The notes: a model not told the origin generated them from the sequence alone. Numbered from the stretch's first letter, positions 19,056 through 27,567 are shown. The stretch is DNA of 64,000 nucleotides from a bacterium (GCA_024742665.1 JANSYA010000001.1:434001-498000), one strand, 5' to 3'. Translations and numbers: made by a program.

Positions 19056-19079
19056 ATGCATAAGTGTGCAAGTATGCAT
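19056..19079. promoter_or_regulatory. Second ArsR-type inverted repeat upstream of the quinone reductase
   Basis: ATGCATA (19056-19062) and TATGCAT (19073-19079) form a 7-base inverted repeat around AGTGTGCAAG, which itself carries GTGCA. Its half-sites resemble those of the repeat at 18609-18632. It lies 57 bases before the preferred start of the flavoprotein gene. Confidence 0.55.
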
Positions 19080-19136
19080 TTGTTTATCGTGAAAGAGCAT
19101 GGCGTGAGTGATGAAATTAAAGTGGAGAATGCAGCA

Positions 19137-19727
19137 ATGGAAACGAAAACCGAGACAAAGAAGATCCTTCTGGTCGACGCGCATCCCGCGGAGGACAGTC
19201 TCTGCCGGGCTTTCGCCGATGAATACGAGGCGGGCGCCCGCGCGCAGGGCCGACCGATTGAGCGACTGAATCTACGCGATCTCAGCTTTGATCTAAATTT
19301 TCCAGGCTACGGTCGCGGTAGTCGCGAACTGGAAGCGGATCTAAAAGAGGCGCAGAATAAGATTCTGGCGAGCGATCATATCGTCTGGGTCTATCCGGTG
19401 TGGTGGGGCGCCTGGCCGGCTCTGCTCAAAGGTTTCGTTGATCGCGTGTTTACGCCCGGCTACGCCTTTCGCGGAGTCGGCAAATTCAAATACGAAAAAC
19501 TGCTTCGCGGTCGCAGCGCGCGCATTATCGCCACGATGGATTCGCCGGGCTGGTACTATCGTCTAAAGGGAAGGCCGGGCATGATCGCGCTTCGAGATCA
19601 CACGCTGAAGTTTTGCGGCATTGATCGGGTTGCCATGCAGTCCTTCGGGCCGGTCAAATATGCGAGCCCTGAACGTCGCGAACAGTGGAAGCGCCGGGTG
19701 CGGGAGCTGGGCCAGGCGGCTGCATAG
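19137..19727 (+). CDS. NAD(P)H dehydrogenase (quinone), flavodoxin-fold
   Basis: About 196 aa from the ATG at 19137, which has GGAG about 9 bases upstream. In-frame ATGs further upstream fall in or near the inverted repeat and give no family-like sequence. The protein opens KKILLVDAHPAEDSLCRAFADEYEAGAR, then DHIVWVYPVWWGAWPALLKGFVDRVF and GWYYRLKGRPGM, the pattern of the Flavodoxin_2 family (NQO1, MdaB, KefF). It would reduce quinones with two electrons using FMN or FAD. Its position after an ArsR gene with a shared operator motif suggests inducible detoxification of quinone or electrophile stress. Confidence 0.88.
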   Translation: METKTETKKILLVDAHPAEDSLCRAFADEYEAGARAQGRPIERLNLRDLSFDLNFPGYGRGSRELEADLKEAQNKILASDHIVWVYPVWWGAWPALLKGFVDRVFTPGYAFRGVGKFKYEKLLRGRSARIIATMDSPGWYYRLKGRPGMIALRDHTLKFCGIDRVAMQSFGPVKYASPERREQWKRRVRELGQAAA

Positions 19728-19791
19728 CGTCCGGTGTTCCCTGGATTTGCAATCGCGGGATTGCGCGAGCTCTGCTGGAATCTAAAAAAGG

Positions 19792-19805
19792 TGACACATG
19801 CGTCA
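19792..19805. promoter_or_regulatory. Palindromic operator before the second TetR gene
   Basis: TGACACATGCGTCA is symmetric at 12 of 14 positions (TGACRCATGYGTCA). It lies 36 bases ahead of the chosen TetR start at 19842. The form resembles known TetR-family operators; autoregulation is inferred. Confidence 0.55.
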
Positions 19806-19841
19806 CTTTGTGCTTGCCCGGAAAGCGCCGGGCAGGGTCCG

Positions 19842-20531
19842 ATGTGGCCGATGCCAGAAGCAGTGGATTCTGAAAAATCCGGCGGCGTGCGGGAAGCGCG
19901 CAAAGCCGCGAATAAGGCCGCGATTTTGGGGGCCGGCCGCAAAGTATTTATCGAGACCGGCTACGAAGCCTGTACGATCCGGGACATCGTGCGCGAAAGC
20001 GGACTTTCGCCTGGAACTTTCTATAACTATTTCGAAAGTAAAGAGGCGGTGCTCGGAGAGCTCGTGCAGGATCTGGCCGATCTGGTGCGGTCCCGCGTGC
20101 GAGAAGCCCGGGCCGCTGCCCGGGATCCGCGCAGTTTCATGGAAGACGCCTATCGCGCGTACTTCGACGTCTTCGCGTCGGACTCGGCCACTCTGCAAAT
20201 GGTCGCTCGCAATCAAAATATATTTCGCGGCGTCGTATTCGGCGCGGATCAGGGCGCTCTGGAAATCGCTTCGAGCGGGGATGCCAGCGGCGATTCCAAT
20301 CGGCCGGTGCGCGGAATCTTCGAAGATCTCGAAGCGGATCTGAGCCTGGCGATTCGCTACGGACTCTTTCCCGAGTTTCCGGTGGAGCTGGCGACCTATG
20401 CCATGGTCGGGGCGGGATTTGAATTGCTTGTGCGTATGGCCAACCACGATGATCTGGACCCGGAGCGGGCCGCGAAATTCATGGCGGGGCTGTTGATCGG
20501 CGGCCTGCCCGCGACCGGCGAAAAAAGCTGA
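19842..20531 (+). CDS. TetR/AcrR-family regulator
   Basis: About 229 aa from the ATG at 19842, preceded by AGGG. A longer frame starts at 19734 but would run through the palindrome and adds non-TetR sequence. The HTH is textbook: KAAILGAGRKVFIETGYEACTIRDIVRESGLSPGTFYNYF-type helices near residues 15-60, then SKEAVLGEL. The ligand-binding half contains a DASGDSN-like hydrophilic loop. The only downstream co-directional gene is the His/Met-rich lipoprotein 44 bases away, a likely target along with itself. Confidence 0.87.
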   Translation: MWPMPEAVDSEKSGGVREARKAANKAAILGAGRKVFIETGYEACTIRDIVRESGLSPGTFYNYFESKEAVLGELVQDLADLVRSRVREARAAARDPRSFMEDAYRAYFDVFASDSATLQMVARNQNIFRGVVFGADQGALEIASSGDASGDSNRPVRGIFEDLEADLSLAIRYGLFPEFPVELATYAMVGAGFELLVRMANHDDLDPERAAKFMAGLLIGGLPATGEKS

Positions 20532-20575
20532 GAGGCTGATTCAGCCCGGACCTTAACTGAAAAGGATACAATCTT

Positions 20576-21169
20576 ATGCAATCGAAACTCAACTCTGCGG
20601 CGCGGACTGACCGCGATCCGATTTTTTCTTCATCAACCCGGGGTCTGGCCCGAATCTCTGGCGCAGTAGCGTGCTTCGCGCTGGTATTCAGCGCTTTTGC
20701 CTGCGGCGGCGAGACGAACGAAGCCGTCGATACTTCTCTGGATACGCCGACCACTCGCATTCGCACGGTCGATAAGATGCAGGCCGTCTTCGATCTCATG
20801 CCGAAGAGCGCCCACGACGATATGATGGAGATGATGGGCGGCGCGGATTCCGTTAAAACGGCCGGTGACGAACATGCCCACCACGGCGGTCACGATCATG
20901 CCGGAGATTCCCACTTCGTTCTTTTGACTTTGATGGACACGGCCAATCGCGGCGCGGCGGTCACGGACGCGGAAGTGAGCTTTCGCGTACTCGGTCCTGG
21001 CAATCAAGAGCTCGCGCAGGGCGGGCACGTAATGAGCGGCAAGGGGATGCATCACTACGCGGTCGGTTTCGTCGGAAAAGATAGCGGTCAGTATACTGTC
21101 GAAGCGCAGATCAAACGCGGCGGCGTGAGCTATGACCAAAGCGTTCAATTTGATATCGGCGGAGAATGA
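20576..21169 (+). CDS. His/Met-rich lipoprotein, possibly metal-handling
   Basis: 197 aa with an AAAGGAT Shine-Dalgarno. The signal peptide is long (n-region ~27 residues) and ends in SAFAC (Cys43). The mature protein has a Met-rich stretch (DDMMEMMGG) and then a His-rich one (DEHAHHGGHDHAGDSH), followed by a beta-sandwich-like domain (VTDAEVSFRVLGPGNQELA, GKGMHHYAVGF, QYTVEAQIKRGG). The last part recalls YtkA/FixH-like Ig domains found in copper and iron periplasmic proteins. Metal binding is inferred from composition only. It probably forms an operon with the TetR gene upstream. Confidence 0.75.
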   Translation: MQSKLNSAARTDRDPIFSSSTRGLARISGAVACFALVFSAFACGGETNEAVDTSLDTPTTRIRTVDKMQAVFDLMPKSAHDDMMEMMGGADSVKTAGDEHAHHGGHDHAGDSHFVLLTLMDTANRGAAVTDAEVSFRVLGPGNQELAQGGHVMSGKGMHHYAVGFVGKDSGQYTVEAQIKRGGVSYDQSVQFDIGGE

Positions 21170-21182
21170 TTCCTGAAAATCC

Positions 21183-21222
21183 CGCCGGCGATTCGGCTTG
21201 CAGCGAAAGTCAGTCGCCGGCG
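21183..21222. terminator. Possible bidirectional terminator between convergent genes
   Basis: CGCCGGCGA (21183-21191) and TCGCCGGCG (21214-21222) are exact reverse complements with a 22-base loop. ATTTCTTCT follows on the plus side, and ATTTTC follows on the minus side. T-runs are weak, so this is tentative. Confidence 0.4.
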
Positions 21223-21479
21223 ATTTCTTCTACTTCGCAGTGAGCGCGCACGCGTTTTAGAACTTCAGCGATGGTCGCCTCGCCCGCTTCGACCTGCAGT
21301 TCACGCGGCGAGGTGCCGATCACTTCCACTCCGGCGACCTGTCGGACTTTGCTTTGCCAGTCTTCCGGCAGCATATGATGCGTGGAAGAGCGGGGCTTGA
21401 GAAAGATGCGGTAGCTTTTGAGTGGGGCGGGCATAGTCGAAACCACGCGCAGAATCGGGCGCGAGTCATGCGCCGTCAA
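21210..21479 (-). CDS. Small conserved-looking hypothetical protein
   Basis: 89 aa, or 74 if translation starts at the internal Met at 21434 (MPAPLKSYRIFLKP). Neither start has a convincing Shine-Dalgarno. The C-terminal part, EVIGTSPRELQVEAGEATIAEVLKRV, has a beta-beta-alpha look, compatible with a small alpha/beta fold. No family is recognised. It lies at the end of a minus-strand run behind the DUF4231 gene. Confidence 0.5.
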   Translation of the reverse strand: MTAHDSRPILRVVSTMPAPLKSYRIFLKPRSSTHHMLPEDWQSKVRQVAGVEVIGTSPRELQVEAGEATIAEVLKRVRAHCEVEEIAGD

Positions 21480-21557
21480 GATCGATTTAACGGGCGGTCG
21501 CTCCGAAGACGATCCCCGAAGCGCGCCCGCCGATCTTTCAGAGCGCGCTCACGTCGC

Positions 21558-22052
21558 TCAGCCCTCGCCGTCGCCTGCGAGCCTTACCCCGCCGGCCTTT
21601 TTCGGATCCCGGGAGAGGACCGGTCTCTGAGCGGTCTGACCCCAGCTGATTACGGTCTTCGCGATCATTCCTTCGATGTTCTCCACGAAGCGCGTAAATT
21701 TTTCGGGGCTTTGCGGGTCGTAGGGCGTTACGCCGGCCAGAAACAGAAAGCGTTCGCGCTTCAGGGCTTCGACGATCAGTCGGTATTCGACCCAGTTTTC
21801 GTGAAAGCGAAACAAAGACAGCGTGCCCGATAGAATCGTAATCAGCACGCCGAGGACGCCCGCCGCCAGAGGCGCCGCGACGCCGGGCTCATCTCCGAGC
21901 AGCGTCGCCGCCGAAAGCAGGGGAATGCACGCCGCGGCGATGATCGCGAGCAGGGTCAGCCCCTGGTAGATCTTACGATTCCGCGAACTCTTTTTCGAGT
22001 GCCAGTCGATCTGGTCGTCGACGCGCTGTTTGATATAATCTTCGGGACTCAT
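21558..22052 (-). CDS. DUF4231-family membrane protein
   Basis: About 164 aa starting MSPEDYIKQRVDDQIDWHSKKS; an in-frame upstream Met at 22178 gives a leader unlike the family. The opening helix followed by two adjacent hydrophobic segments (IYQGLTLLAIIAAACIPLL and GVAAPLAAGVLGVLITILSG) and then RFHENWVEYRLIVEALKRERFLF is the DUF4231 pattern, related to the SLATT group of two-helix membrane effectors. SLATT-like proteins often accompany nucleotide-signalled defence genes, but none is visible here. Function unknown. Confidence 0.75.
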   Translation of the reverse strand: MSPEDYIKQRVDDQIDWHSKKSSRNRKIYQGLTLLAIIAAACIPLLSAATLLGDEPGVAAPLAAGVLGVLITILSGTLSLFRFHENWVEYRLIVEALKRERFLFLAGVTPYDPQSPEKFTRFVENIEGMIAKTVISWGQTAQRPVLSRDPKKAGGVRLAGDGEG

Positions 22053-22189
22053 GCCTGTTCGGCGATCGAAGCAGGCGACGCCGGCTCTGTCATGCGAAAG
22101 CGGGTTCGCGTAAGGGCGGCCGTCGGGAAATCTATGAAATACGAAATCTGATGCAACGAATGCGGCGAAGCGTTGCATATAATTCAGCG

Positions 22190-22801
22190 TTATTTCTGCG
22201 CGTAAATTTCGATGTACTTGATTTTCCCTTTGCGCGGGCCGTCGGCGAAGAGGACTACGGAGAAGCCTTTCTTGTCGTAGAACAGAACGCGTTCTTTCAC
22301 GGCGGCTATGTCCTTTGTCTTCTCGGCTTTGCCCGCTTTTTTGATTACCGCCGCCTCATCGTCGGCAAAAGCGATTTTCGCGGGCAGGCTCCCGCTGTAC
22401 CGGGCGTACGACGGGAAGGCCTTGTCGTTTAGCAAGACCGCGAAGGAAACCTGATGCTTCGCGTCGAAGTGCAATTCGACGCCGCGCTTTGCGAAGCTAT
22501 AATAATATTCCGCATCGGCGGATTCGAGCTTCTCGACTGTGTAGTCGCCGAGCTGTTTGATGGTGATGCGCACGCTCGACTGGGTCTTACTCCGGCCCAG
22601 CATATTTTTATATGTCGTATAGCGATCAAGGGGTTGGGCGTGAGCCGTCGCGATGGGGGCGAAGACTCCCAGAACGGCGCCGACTCCGAGAACGGCGATG
22701 GTCGCGTGCAGCAGGAGAGGCGCCGGGCGTGCAGGCTTTCGAAGGTGGACCGGTAGAGCAAGAACCATAGCGCATGCTGAGTTGTGGACGCAATCACGCA
22801 A
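22190..22801 (-). CDS. Secreted protein of unknown function
   Basis: 203 aa; the start may instead be the internal Met at 22768. A hydrophobic stretch (LLLHATIAVLGVGAVLGVFA) ending at TAHAQ is a likely signal peptide for cleavage by signal peptidase I. The mature ~150 residues are beta-rich and Lys-rich (SSVRITIKQLGDYTVEKLE, KERVLFYDKKGFSVVLF, KGKIKYIEIYAQK). No family is recognised. It belongs to a minus-strand series between the MFS and DUF4231 genes. Confidence 0.65.
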   Translation of the reverse strand: MRDCVHNSACAMVLALPVHLRKPARPAPLLLHATIAVLGVGAVLGVFAPIATAHAQPLDRYTTYKNMLGRSKTQSSVRITIKQLGDYTVEKLESADAEYYYSFAKRGVELHFDAKHQVSFAVLLNDKAFPSYARYSGSLPAKIAFADDEAAVIKKAGKAEKTKDIAAVKERVLFYDKKGFSVVLFADGPRKGKIKYIEIYAQK

Positions 22802-22840
22802 CGATTTTCGGAGCCGGCTCGCGCCCGGAGAACGGCAAAT

Positions 22841-24163
22841 TCAGTTTTTCGCTTTCGTGCGCCAGGCCGGCGCGCGTAGAAAAACGAAACCCGCGATGAC
22901 TCCGAGATTGAGCACCGCCGCTAACAAAAAGACCGGCAAAAATCCGAATAGCTCCGGCGAAGCGGTCGCGGCATCCCCGGCCATGCTTTCGAAAAGCGTC
23001 GCGCCGATTCCGGAAAAGAGCAGGGCGCCGAAGGCCACGTTGCCGGCCATACCACCCAGAGAATGCGTGATGATATTATATAAACCGTACACCGATCCAT
23101 AGAGATGATCCGGCGTGCTTGACCTGAGCCAGTAGATCACGCCGATGTGGTAGCCCGTAAAGTGAATGCCGTGCAGCAGCTGGCTGTAGATCGCCGGCAC
23201 GGGTTCGAAGCCCAGCACGGTGGCTGCGACCCAGGCGAAGCGCAGCGCCCCCGCTCCGGCCGATAAAAAAATCAGCGTGCGAATTCCCGTCGAACGCGCG
23301 AGCTTCGCCGCCACGTATAAAAATGGAATCTCCAACAGTACAGCCAGGAACCAGCCGCCGTATACGCCCTGCATGCCGCCGGTGTGCAGCTGCCAGAAGC
23401 GTCCGAGATAATTGTCGACGAGCTGAAAGTTAAAATAAAAGACAAACGAAAGGCCGAGCAGCGCCAGGTGCGCCGGTCGCAGCGAAAAACTCAGGGCGTC
23501 CGCGAAGCGATAGCGCTCCTCCGACTTGCGATGGCGCTGGACCAAAAGCGCGAGGGGCACGCAGGCCAGAAAGGCGAAGGCGCCCGCCCGGCCGCTCTGA
23601 CCTGCGTCAATGATCAAGCGTGGCGCGTCGGCCGTTGCGATACCACTCTGTGTGGTCAGCAGCAATTCGGGCAGGAACCACAGAGTCAGCTGAAAGACCG
23701 CGAAGCCGATCGTACCCGCGGAGCGCATGCGCGCGTAGGGGCCTTCGCCGATCGCTTCAAGCACGGCGATCGACATCAGCTGCAGATTCGCCGCCAGCAG
23801 CATACGAGTCAGTCCGGAAAGTCCCAGGGTCAGCGTCGGAAATTCGGCGCACGAAAACAGCGCGAACTGCGCGGGAGCAAGCAGGGCGATGCCGGCCACG
23901 AGAAACAAACGCAGCTGCCGCGTGCGATCCGAAAGATAGCCCGCCAGAAAATAACCGGCCGGATAACACATTTCCGAAGCCAGAAAATATTGATACGATG
24001 TCTCTCCGTACGCCGCCACGATGTACGGCGACAGGCTCGATAGATACGAACCCATGCCCAGGAAATACACGAACAGCAAAAAGACGAAGCGCAAGCCGTC
24101 AGGAAACGGGCGCGCTGGATCGCGGGCAAGTAGAAGAGCAGTCGAGTGGGCCTTCGCTTTCAT
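22841..24163 (-). CDS. MFS transporter, LacY/nucleoside-symporter-like branch
   Basis: About 440 aa from the Met at 24163; a longer frame from 24241 would overlap the divergent bluB start. About twelve hydrophobic segments alternate with short loops. The first-half loop GYLSDRTRQLRLF matches the MFS motif A region. The segments around SAGTIGFAVFQLTLWFLPEL and HGIHFTGYHIGVIYWLR look like the MFS_1-like/nucleoside H+ symporter group. GGAGG lies directly against this ATG, which is unusually close, so the true start is uncertain. The substrate cannot be told from sequence. Confidence 0.8.
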   Translation of the reverse strand: MKAKAHSTALLLARDPARPFPDGLRFVFLLFVYFLGMGSYLSSLSPYIVAAYGETSYQYFLASEMCYPAGYFLAGYLSDRTRQLRLFLVAGIALLAPAQFALFSCAEFPTLTLGLSGLTRMLLAANLQLMSIAVLEAIGEGPYARMRSAGTIGFAVFQLTLWFLPELLLTTQSGIATADAPRLIIDAGQSGRAGAFAFLACVPLALLVQRHRKSEERYRFADALSFSLRPAHLALLGLSFVFYFNFQLVDNYLGRFWQLHTGGMQGVYGGWFLAVLLEIPFLYVAAKLARSTGIRTLIFLSAGAGALRFAWVAATVLGFEPVPAIYSQLLHGIHFTGYHIGVIYWLRSSTPDHLYGSVYGLYNIITHSLGGMAGNVAFGALLFSGIGATLFESMAGDAATASPELFGFLPVFLLAAVLNLGVIAGFVFLRAPAWRTKAKN

Positions 24164-24239
24164 CCTCCAGGATCGCGATGCGTTTCCGGGCAGGCCACGC
24201 CGGATTGACACCGGGCCCTCATGCGAAACTCTCGTCGAC

Positions 24240-24962
24240 ATGTCAGATCCGGTGTCCGATTCTATGTCAGATCCTAACGCCTTTTCCGATCAGGAGCGTG
24301 CCGCCGTGTATCGCGCGATTCACGAACGTCGCGACGTGCGTTCGCAGTTTCTATCGGACCCGCTGCCGGACGAAGTGCTCGCGCGATTGCTCACGGCGGC
24401 CCACCACGCCCCGTCCGTCGGTTTTATGCAGCCCTGGCGTTTCGTGGTGATTCGCGATGCGAAGGTGCGCAAACGCATTCACGGGCTGTACCTCGACGCC
24501 AATCAGGACGCGGCTGCGTCGTATGGCGAAGCCGACGGCGCGCGCGCCGCTTATAAAAAACTCAAGCTGGCCGGCATTCTGGATGCGCCGGTGAATCTGT
24601 GTATCGTATGCGATTCCAATACCGATCGCGGCCGCGGTCTCGGTCGCGCGACGATGCCGGAGACGGCCGCCTATTCCACGGTCTGCGCCGTGCAGAATTT
24701 ATGGCTGGCGGCCCGATCGGAAGGCGTCGGCGTCGGCTGGGTCAGCATCTTGCATCCGGAGCGTCTGCGCGAAACTCTGGGCATTCCGGAAAGCGTGCTG
24801 CCGGTCGCTTATCTCTGCCTGGGATATGTTTCGCACTTCGAAGAGCAGCCGGAATTGGCCAGCAAAGACTGGGAGCAGCGGGCGGATCTGGCGGAACTGA
24901 TTCACTTCGAAGCTTTCGGCGAAAGCGATCCGGAGCGAGCGCGCGCCTTGCTCGGGGATTGA
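24240..24962 (+). CDS. bluB: 5,6-dimethylbenzimidazole synthase
   Basis: About 240 aa. The N-terminal block YRAIHERRDVRSQFL followed by HHAPSVGFMQPWRFVVI is the BluB signature within the nitroreductase fold. GVGVGWVSILHPERLRE near the C-terminus also matches. BluB consumes reduced FMN and O2 to make 5,6-dimethylbenzimidazole, the lower ligand of cobalamin. The chosen start avoids ~70 residues of upstream frame that lie antisense to the MFS gene. No other cobalamin gene and no cobalamin riboswitch are present nearby. It heads a run of plus-strand genes. Confidence 0.92.
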   Translation: MSDPVSDSMSDPNAFSDQERAAVYRAIHERRDVRSQFLSDPLPDEVLARLLTAAHHAPSVGFMQPWRFVVIRDAKVRKRIHGLYLDANQDAAASYGEADGARAAYKKLKLAGILDAPVNLCIVCDSNTDRGRGLGRATMPETAAYSTVCAVQNLWLAARSEGVGVGWVSILHPERLRETLGIPESVLPVAYLCLGYVSHFEEQPELASKDWEQRADLAELIHFEAFGESDPERARALLGD

Positions 24963-25008
24963 TGGGAGTCCTGTTCGAACCGAACGCGCCCGGCCGCGTC
25001 GAAATAAG

Positions 25009-25584
25009 ATGTCCTCACTGAGAATAGAAGCGATGCGCGGTCTTCGCCGCCAGGCTGTGGCGCGCTACTGGAGTCTGCGGCCGATCGTGATGGTCTTGCT
25101 TGCCGCCGGCACGCTCACTGCGTGTTCCTGGCCGGGATCGCTGATCGTGCACAACGCGCATGCGACAGATACCATTACGATCCGCCTGTACTCCGACGAG
25201 CGCATTCAAGATCGGTCCATGGTCCGCGACGAGGCGGGCGAGCTTCTCATCGCCGGGGCGCCCGCCGACGCGGACCCGGCGGGCTTCGGACGCGAGTCAT
25301 GGCAGCCGGCGCCGGAGAGCGTGCTGAGCGTTTCGGAAAACGGAAACGGAGACGGGATGATCGTTGAGATTCGCGTGCCGCCGCGGAGCGCGATTAACTT
25401 AATGGTGAAGTCCTGCTGCGATGGCTACCGCGGCGAGGGCGCCTGGTTCAACCGCATGAGCGTGATCCAGCCAGGCGGCGAAATCAGTCTCGATGCTTCC
25501 GAGCGTCATTTTTTGCAGATCTGGAAACGAATTGACCGGGGGCGCCACTATCTTCGCGTCGCCGACCGTGTCGAATACGACTGA
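25009..25584 (+). CDS. Hypothetical lipoprotein
   Basis: 191 aa. A basic n-region and hydrophobic stretch (PIVMVLLAAGTLTAC) place the lipidated cysteine at Cys39. The mature part is mostly beta and includes an SCCDGYRGEGAWF segment with paired cysteines. No family is recognised. It follows bluB by 46 bases on the same strand and precedes an SDR gene by 64 bases. Confidence 0.65.
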   Translation: MSSLRIEAMRGLRRQAVARYWSLRPIVMVLLAAGTLTACSWPGSLIVHNAHATDTITIRLYSDERIQDRSMVRDEAGELLIAGAPADADPAGFGRESWQPAPESVLSVSENGNGDGMIVEIRVPPRSAINLMVKSCCDGYRGEGAWFNRMSVIQPGGEISLDASERHFLQIWKRIDRGRHYLRVADRVEYD

Positions 25585-25648
25585 ATCGCGTCCGAGCATC
25601 TCCATAAGTCATTGACCCCGCGGCCCGGCGCGTCGCACACTGGCCGCC

Positions 25649-26395
25649 ATGAGCACTGACCTCTTCAGCGTAAAAGATAAAACCGTCATCATCACCGGCG
25701 CCAGTCGCGGCATCGGCCGGACTCTCGCCGAGGGCTTCCGCGACGCCGGGGCGATCGTCTACGGCACCGGCAGTCGGCCGGAATCCGTGGAGTGGATGGC
25801 GGGCGCGGGCATTGAAGGGCGTGCGGCGAATCTGATGGAACCCGGCGCGATGGCCGCGGTGATCGAAGAGGTCCACGGCAAACACGGCCGTCTGGATTGC
25901 CTGATCAACAACGCGGGGGTCGCCACGAATATTCCCAGCCTGGGATTCAAAGAAGACGACATGGAACGCATGATCGATACGAATTTCAAAGGCGTCTTTC
26001 GCGCCTGCCAGGCGTACTACAAGCTGCAGCGCAAATCCGGCGGCGGCACGATTATCAACGTATCGTCGGTGCTCGGCCACGTCGGAACGAAGCTCGCCGC
26101 GGTCTACTGTGGAACGAAGGGCGCCGTGATTCAAATGACCAAAGCCCTGGCTCTCGAATGGGCCGGCAGCGGCTTTCGCCTGAACGCGCTCTGTCCCGGT
26201 TTCATCGACACAGACATGACCGAAATGATCCAGAGTCGACCGGCGGTGCTCAAACAAATGAACGACAGCATCCCCATGGGGCGCATGGGCCAGCCCGGCG
26301 ATCTACTCGGCGCGTCGATCTTCCTGGCAAGCGACGCCTCGGCCTATATGACCGGCCAGTCGCTTATCATCGACGGCGGCTTCGTCGCTCAATGA
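25649..26395 (+). CDS. Short-chain dehydrogenase/reductase (FabG-like)
   Basis: 248 aa, a standard classical SDR length. The cofactor motif is TGASRGIGRTLAEGF, then NNAGVATN. The catalytic Ser is in NVSSVLGHVG, and the Tyr and Lys are in YCGTKGA. The closing CPGFIDTDMTE and YMTGQSLIIDGG segments are typical of 3-oxoacyl-reductase or gluconate-dehydrogenase-like SDRs. The substrate is not predictable. It is embedded in a plus-strand run of envelope genes with no fatty-acid synthesis neighbours. Confidence 0.9.
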   Translation: MSTDLFSVKDKTVIITGASRGIGRTLAEGFRDAGAIVYGTGSRPESVEWMAGAGIEGRAANLMEPGAMAAVIEEVHGKHGRLDCLINNAGVATNIPSLGFKEDDMERMIDTNFKGVFRACQAYYKLQRKSGGGTIINVSSVLGHVGTKLAAVYCGTKGAVIQMTKALALEWAGSGFRLNALCPGFIDTDMTEMIQSRPAVLKQMNDSIPMGRMGQPGDLLGASIFLASDASAYMTGQSLIIDGGFVAQ

Positions 26396-26427
26396 ATCGA
26401 AGTACGAATCGAAATACAAAATAAACT

Positions 26428-27525
26428 ATGAACGCTGCAATCAAACCAATCCATAAATCCGAATCGAAACTCAAACCAGGCGTCCCTTTCGCTCAGCATT
26501 CCGCGCCGGCGATTCCATCCGTGCGATCCGCGAAATCCGTGGCAAAAAAAACAATCCTCGCCGCCGCGATCCTGCTAACCGCGACGAACTGCGCCGCCCT
26601 GCAGGACATGACCGGCGTCGGCAAGACCCCCGGCTTCTCTCTGGATCGCTGGGAGTTTACGGGCATCGATTTGCAGAAGCTGAGTCTGCGTTTGTTCACG
26701 ACCGTTGAGAATCCCTATCCGGTCGCGGTGCCGCGAACTGTTACCGATCTCGGTCTCGGCCTGGAGGGCGCGGAGCTCTTTCGAATCAAGACCGACGTAA
26801 ACGACGGCATTGAAGCGCGCGGCAGTCGTCCGCTGGCCTTCGACGTGCAACTGCCGTACACCGGCCTGATCAACGCGTACAATCGCCTGCCGAACAGCGA
26901 GACCTTGAAGCTGAGCCTGACCGGCCCGGTGAAACTCTATCTGCCCGAAAATGCCAGCATTCCGGGTCTGCTCGATCACGCGACGATCGACGTGAAACAG
27001 GACGCGGAGTTTCCCGCCGTGAAACCTTCGATCGAGATTCGCAACTTTTCGATTCAAAAGCCGACCGCCGACGATTTGACCGGCGCTGTCGGACCGCTGC
27101 TGGCGGGAGTCGCCGGTGCTTATATCGATCGTCTGCTGAGCGATTCCGGCACCGCGCCTGGTTCCGCTCTGGCTTCGGGGCTGGCGGGTCTCGACTTCAA
27201 TTTGACCACCGAATACGAAATCGTTTTAAAGAACGAAGCGGCCGCCCGCCTGGATTTTACGAAGCTCAACTACTCGCTCTTTCTGGAAAACAAAAAGCTC
27301 TTCGACGGCGTTTCGAGTAATATCGAGAACACCGGCACCGAATCGGTCGTCAAAATCGTTACGAGTCTGCCGCTGCGTTCGATTACGAGCGGACTTTCCC
27401 GGGCGATCAAATCGAAGAACGCGGGTTTTCGCATTGCGGGCGACGCGGGTTTTGATATTCCGTCCATGCCCTTCGATGATCTGCTGAATCTGGATTTCAA
27501 TCAGACCGGCCGCCTGACCTGGTAA
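26428..27525 (+). CDS. LEA type-2 domain lipoprotein
   Basis: 365 aa, or about 328 if translation begins at an internal GTG near 26539 directly before KKTILAAAILLTATNC. The longer form has an unusual ~40-residue n-region before the signal helix; lipid Cys is 55. The mature protein has an LEA-2/water-stress domain at about 65-190 (SLRLFTTVENPYPVAVPRTV and a strand-rich repeat) and a second, related region at about 235-360 (KLNYSLFLENKKLF, NTGTESVVKIVTSLPLRS). LEA-2 domains are Ig-like folds found in bacterial envelope lipoproteins. The gene lies 42 bases before a class A PBP gene. Confidence 0.82.
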   Translation: MNAAIKPIHKSESKLKPGVPFAQHSAPAIPSVRSAKSVAKKTILAAAILLTATNCAALQDMTGVGKTPGFSLDRWEFTGIDLQKLSLRLFTTVENPYPVAVPRTVTDLGLGLEGAELFRIKTDVNDGIEARGSRPLAFDVQLPYTGLINAYNRLPNSETLKLSLTGPVKLYLPENASIPGLLDHATIDVKQDAEFPAVKPSIEIRNFSIQKPTADDLTGAVGPLLAGVAGAYIDRLLSDSGTAPGSALASGLAGLDFNLTTEYEIVLKNEAAARLDFTKLNYSLFLENKKLFDGVSSNIENTGTESVVKIVTSLPLRSITSGLSRAIKSKNAGFRIAGDAGFDIPSMPFDDLLNLDFNQTGRLTW

Positions 27526-27567
27526 TCGCGGGACGCCCGACCGGGCGCGTATACTGTCGCAAGCTCC

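Noticed and set aside
24021-24239. N-terminal extension of bluB
   Set aside because: Antisense to the MFS gene start; family similarity begins only after the Met at 24240.
24163-24240. Cobalamin riboswitch upstream of bluB
   Set aside because: Only about 77 bases separate the divergent starts, too short for a cobalamin riboswitch, and no conserved B12-box-like sequence is visible.
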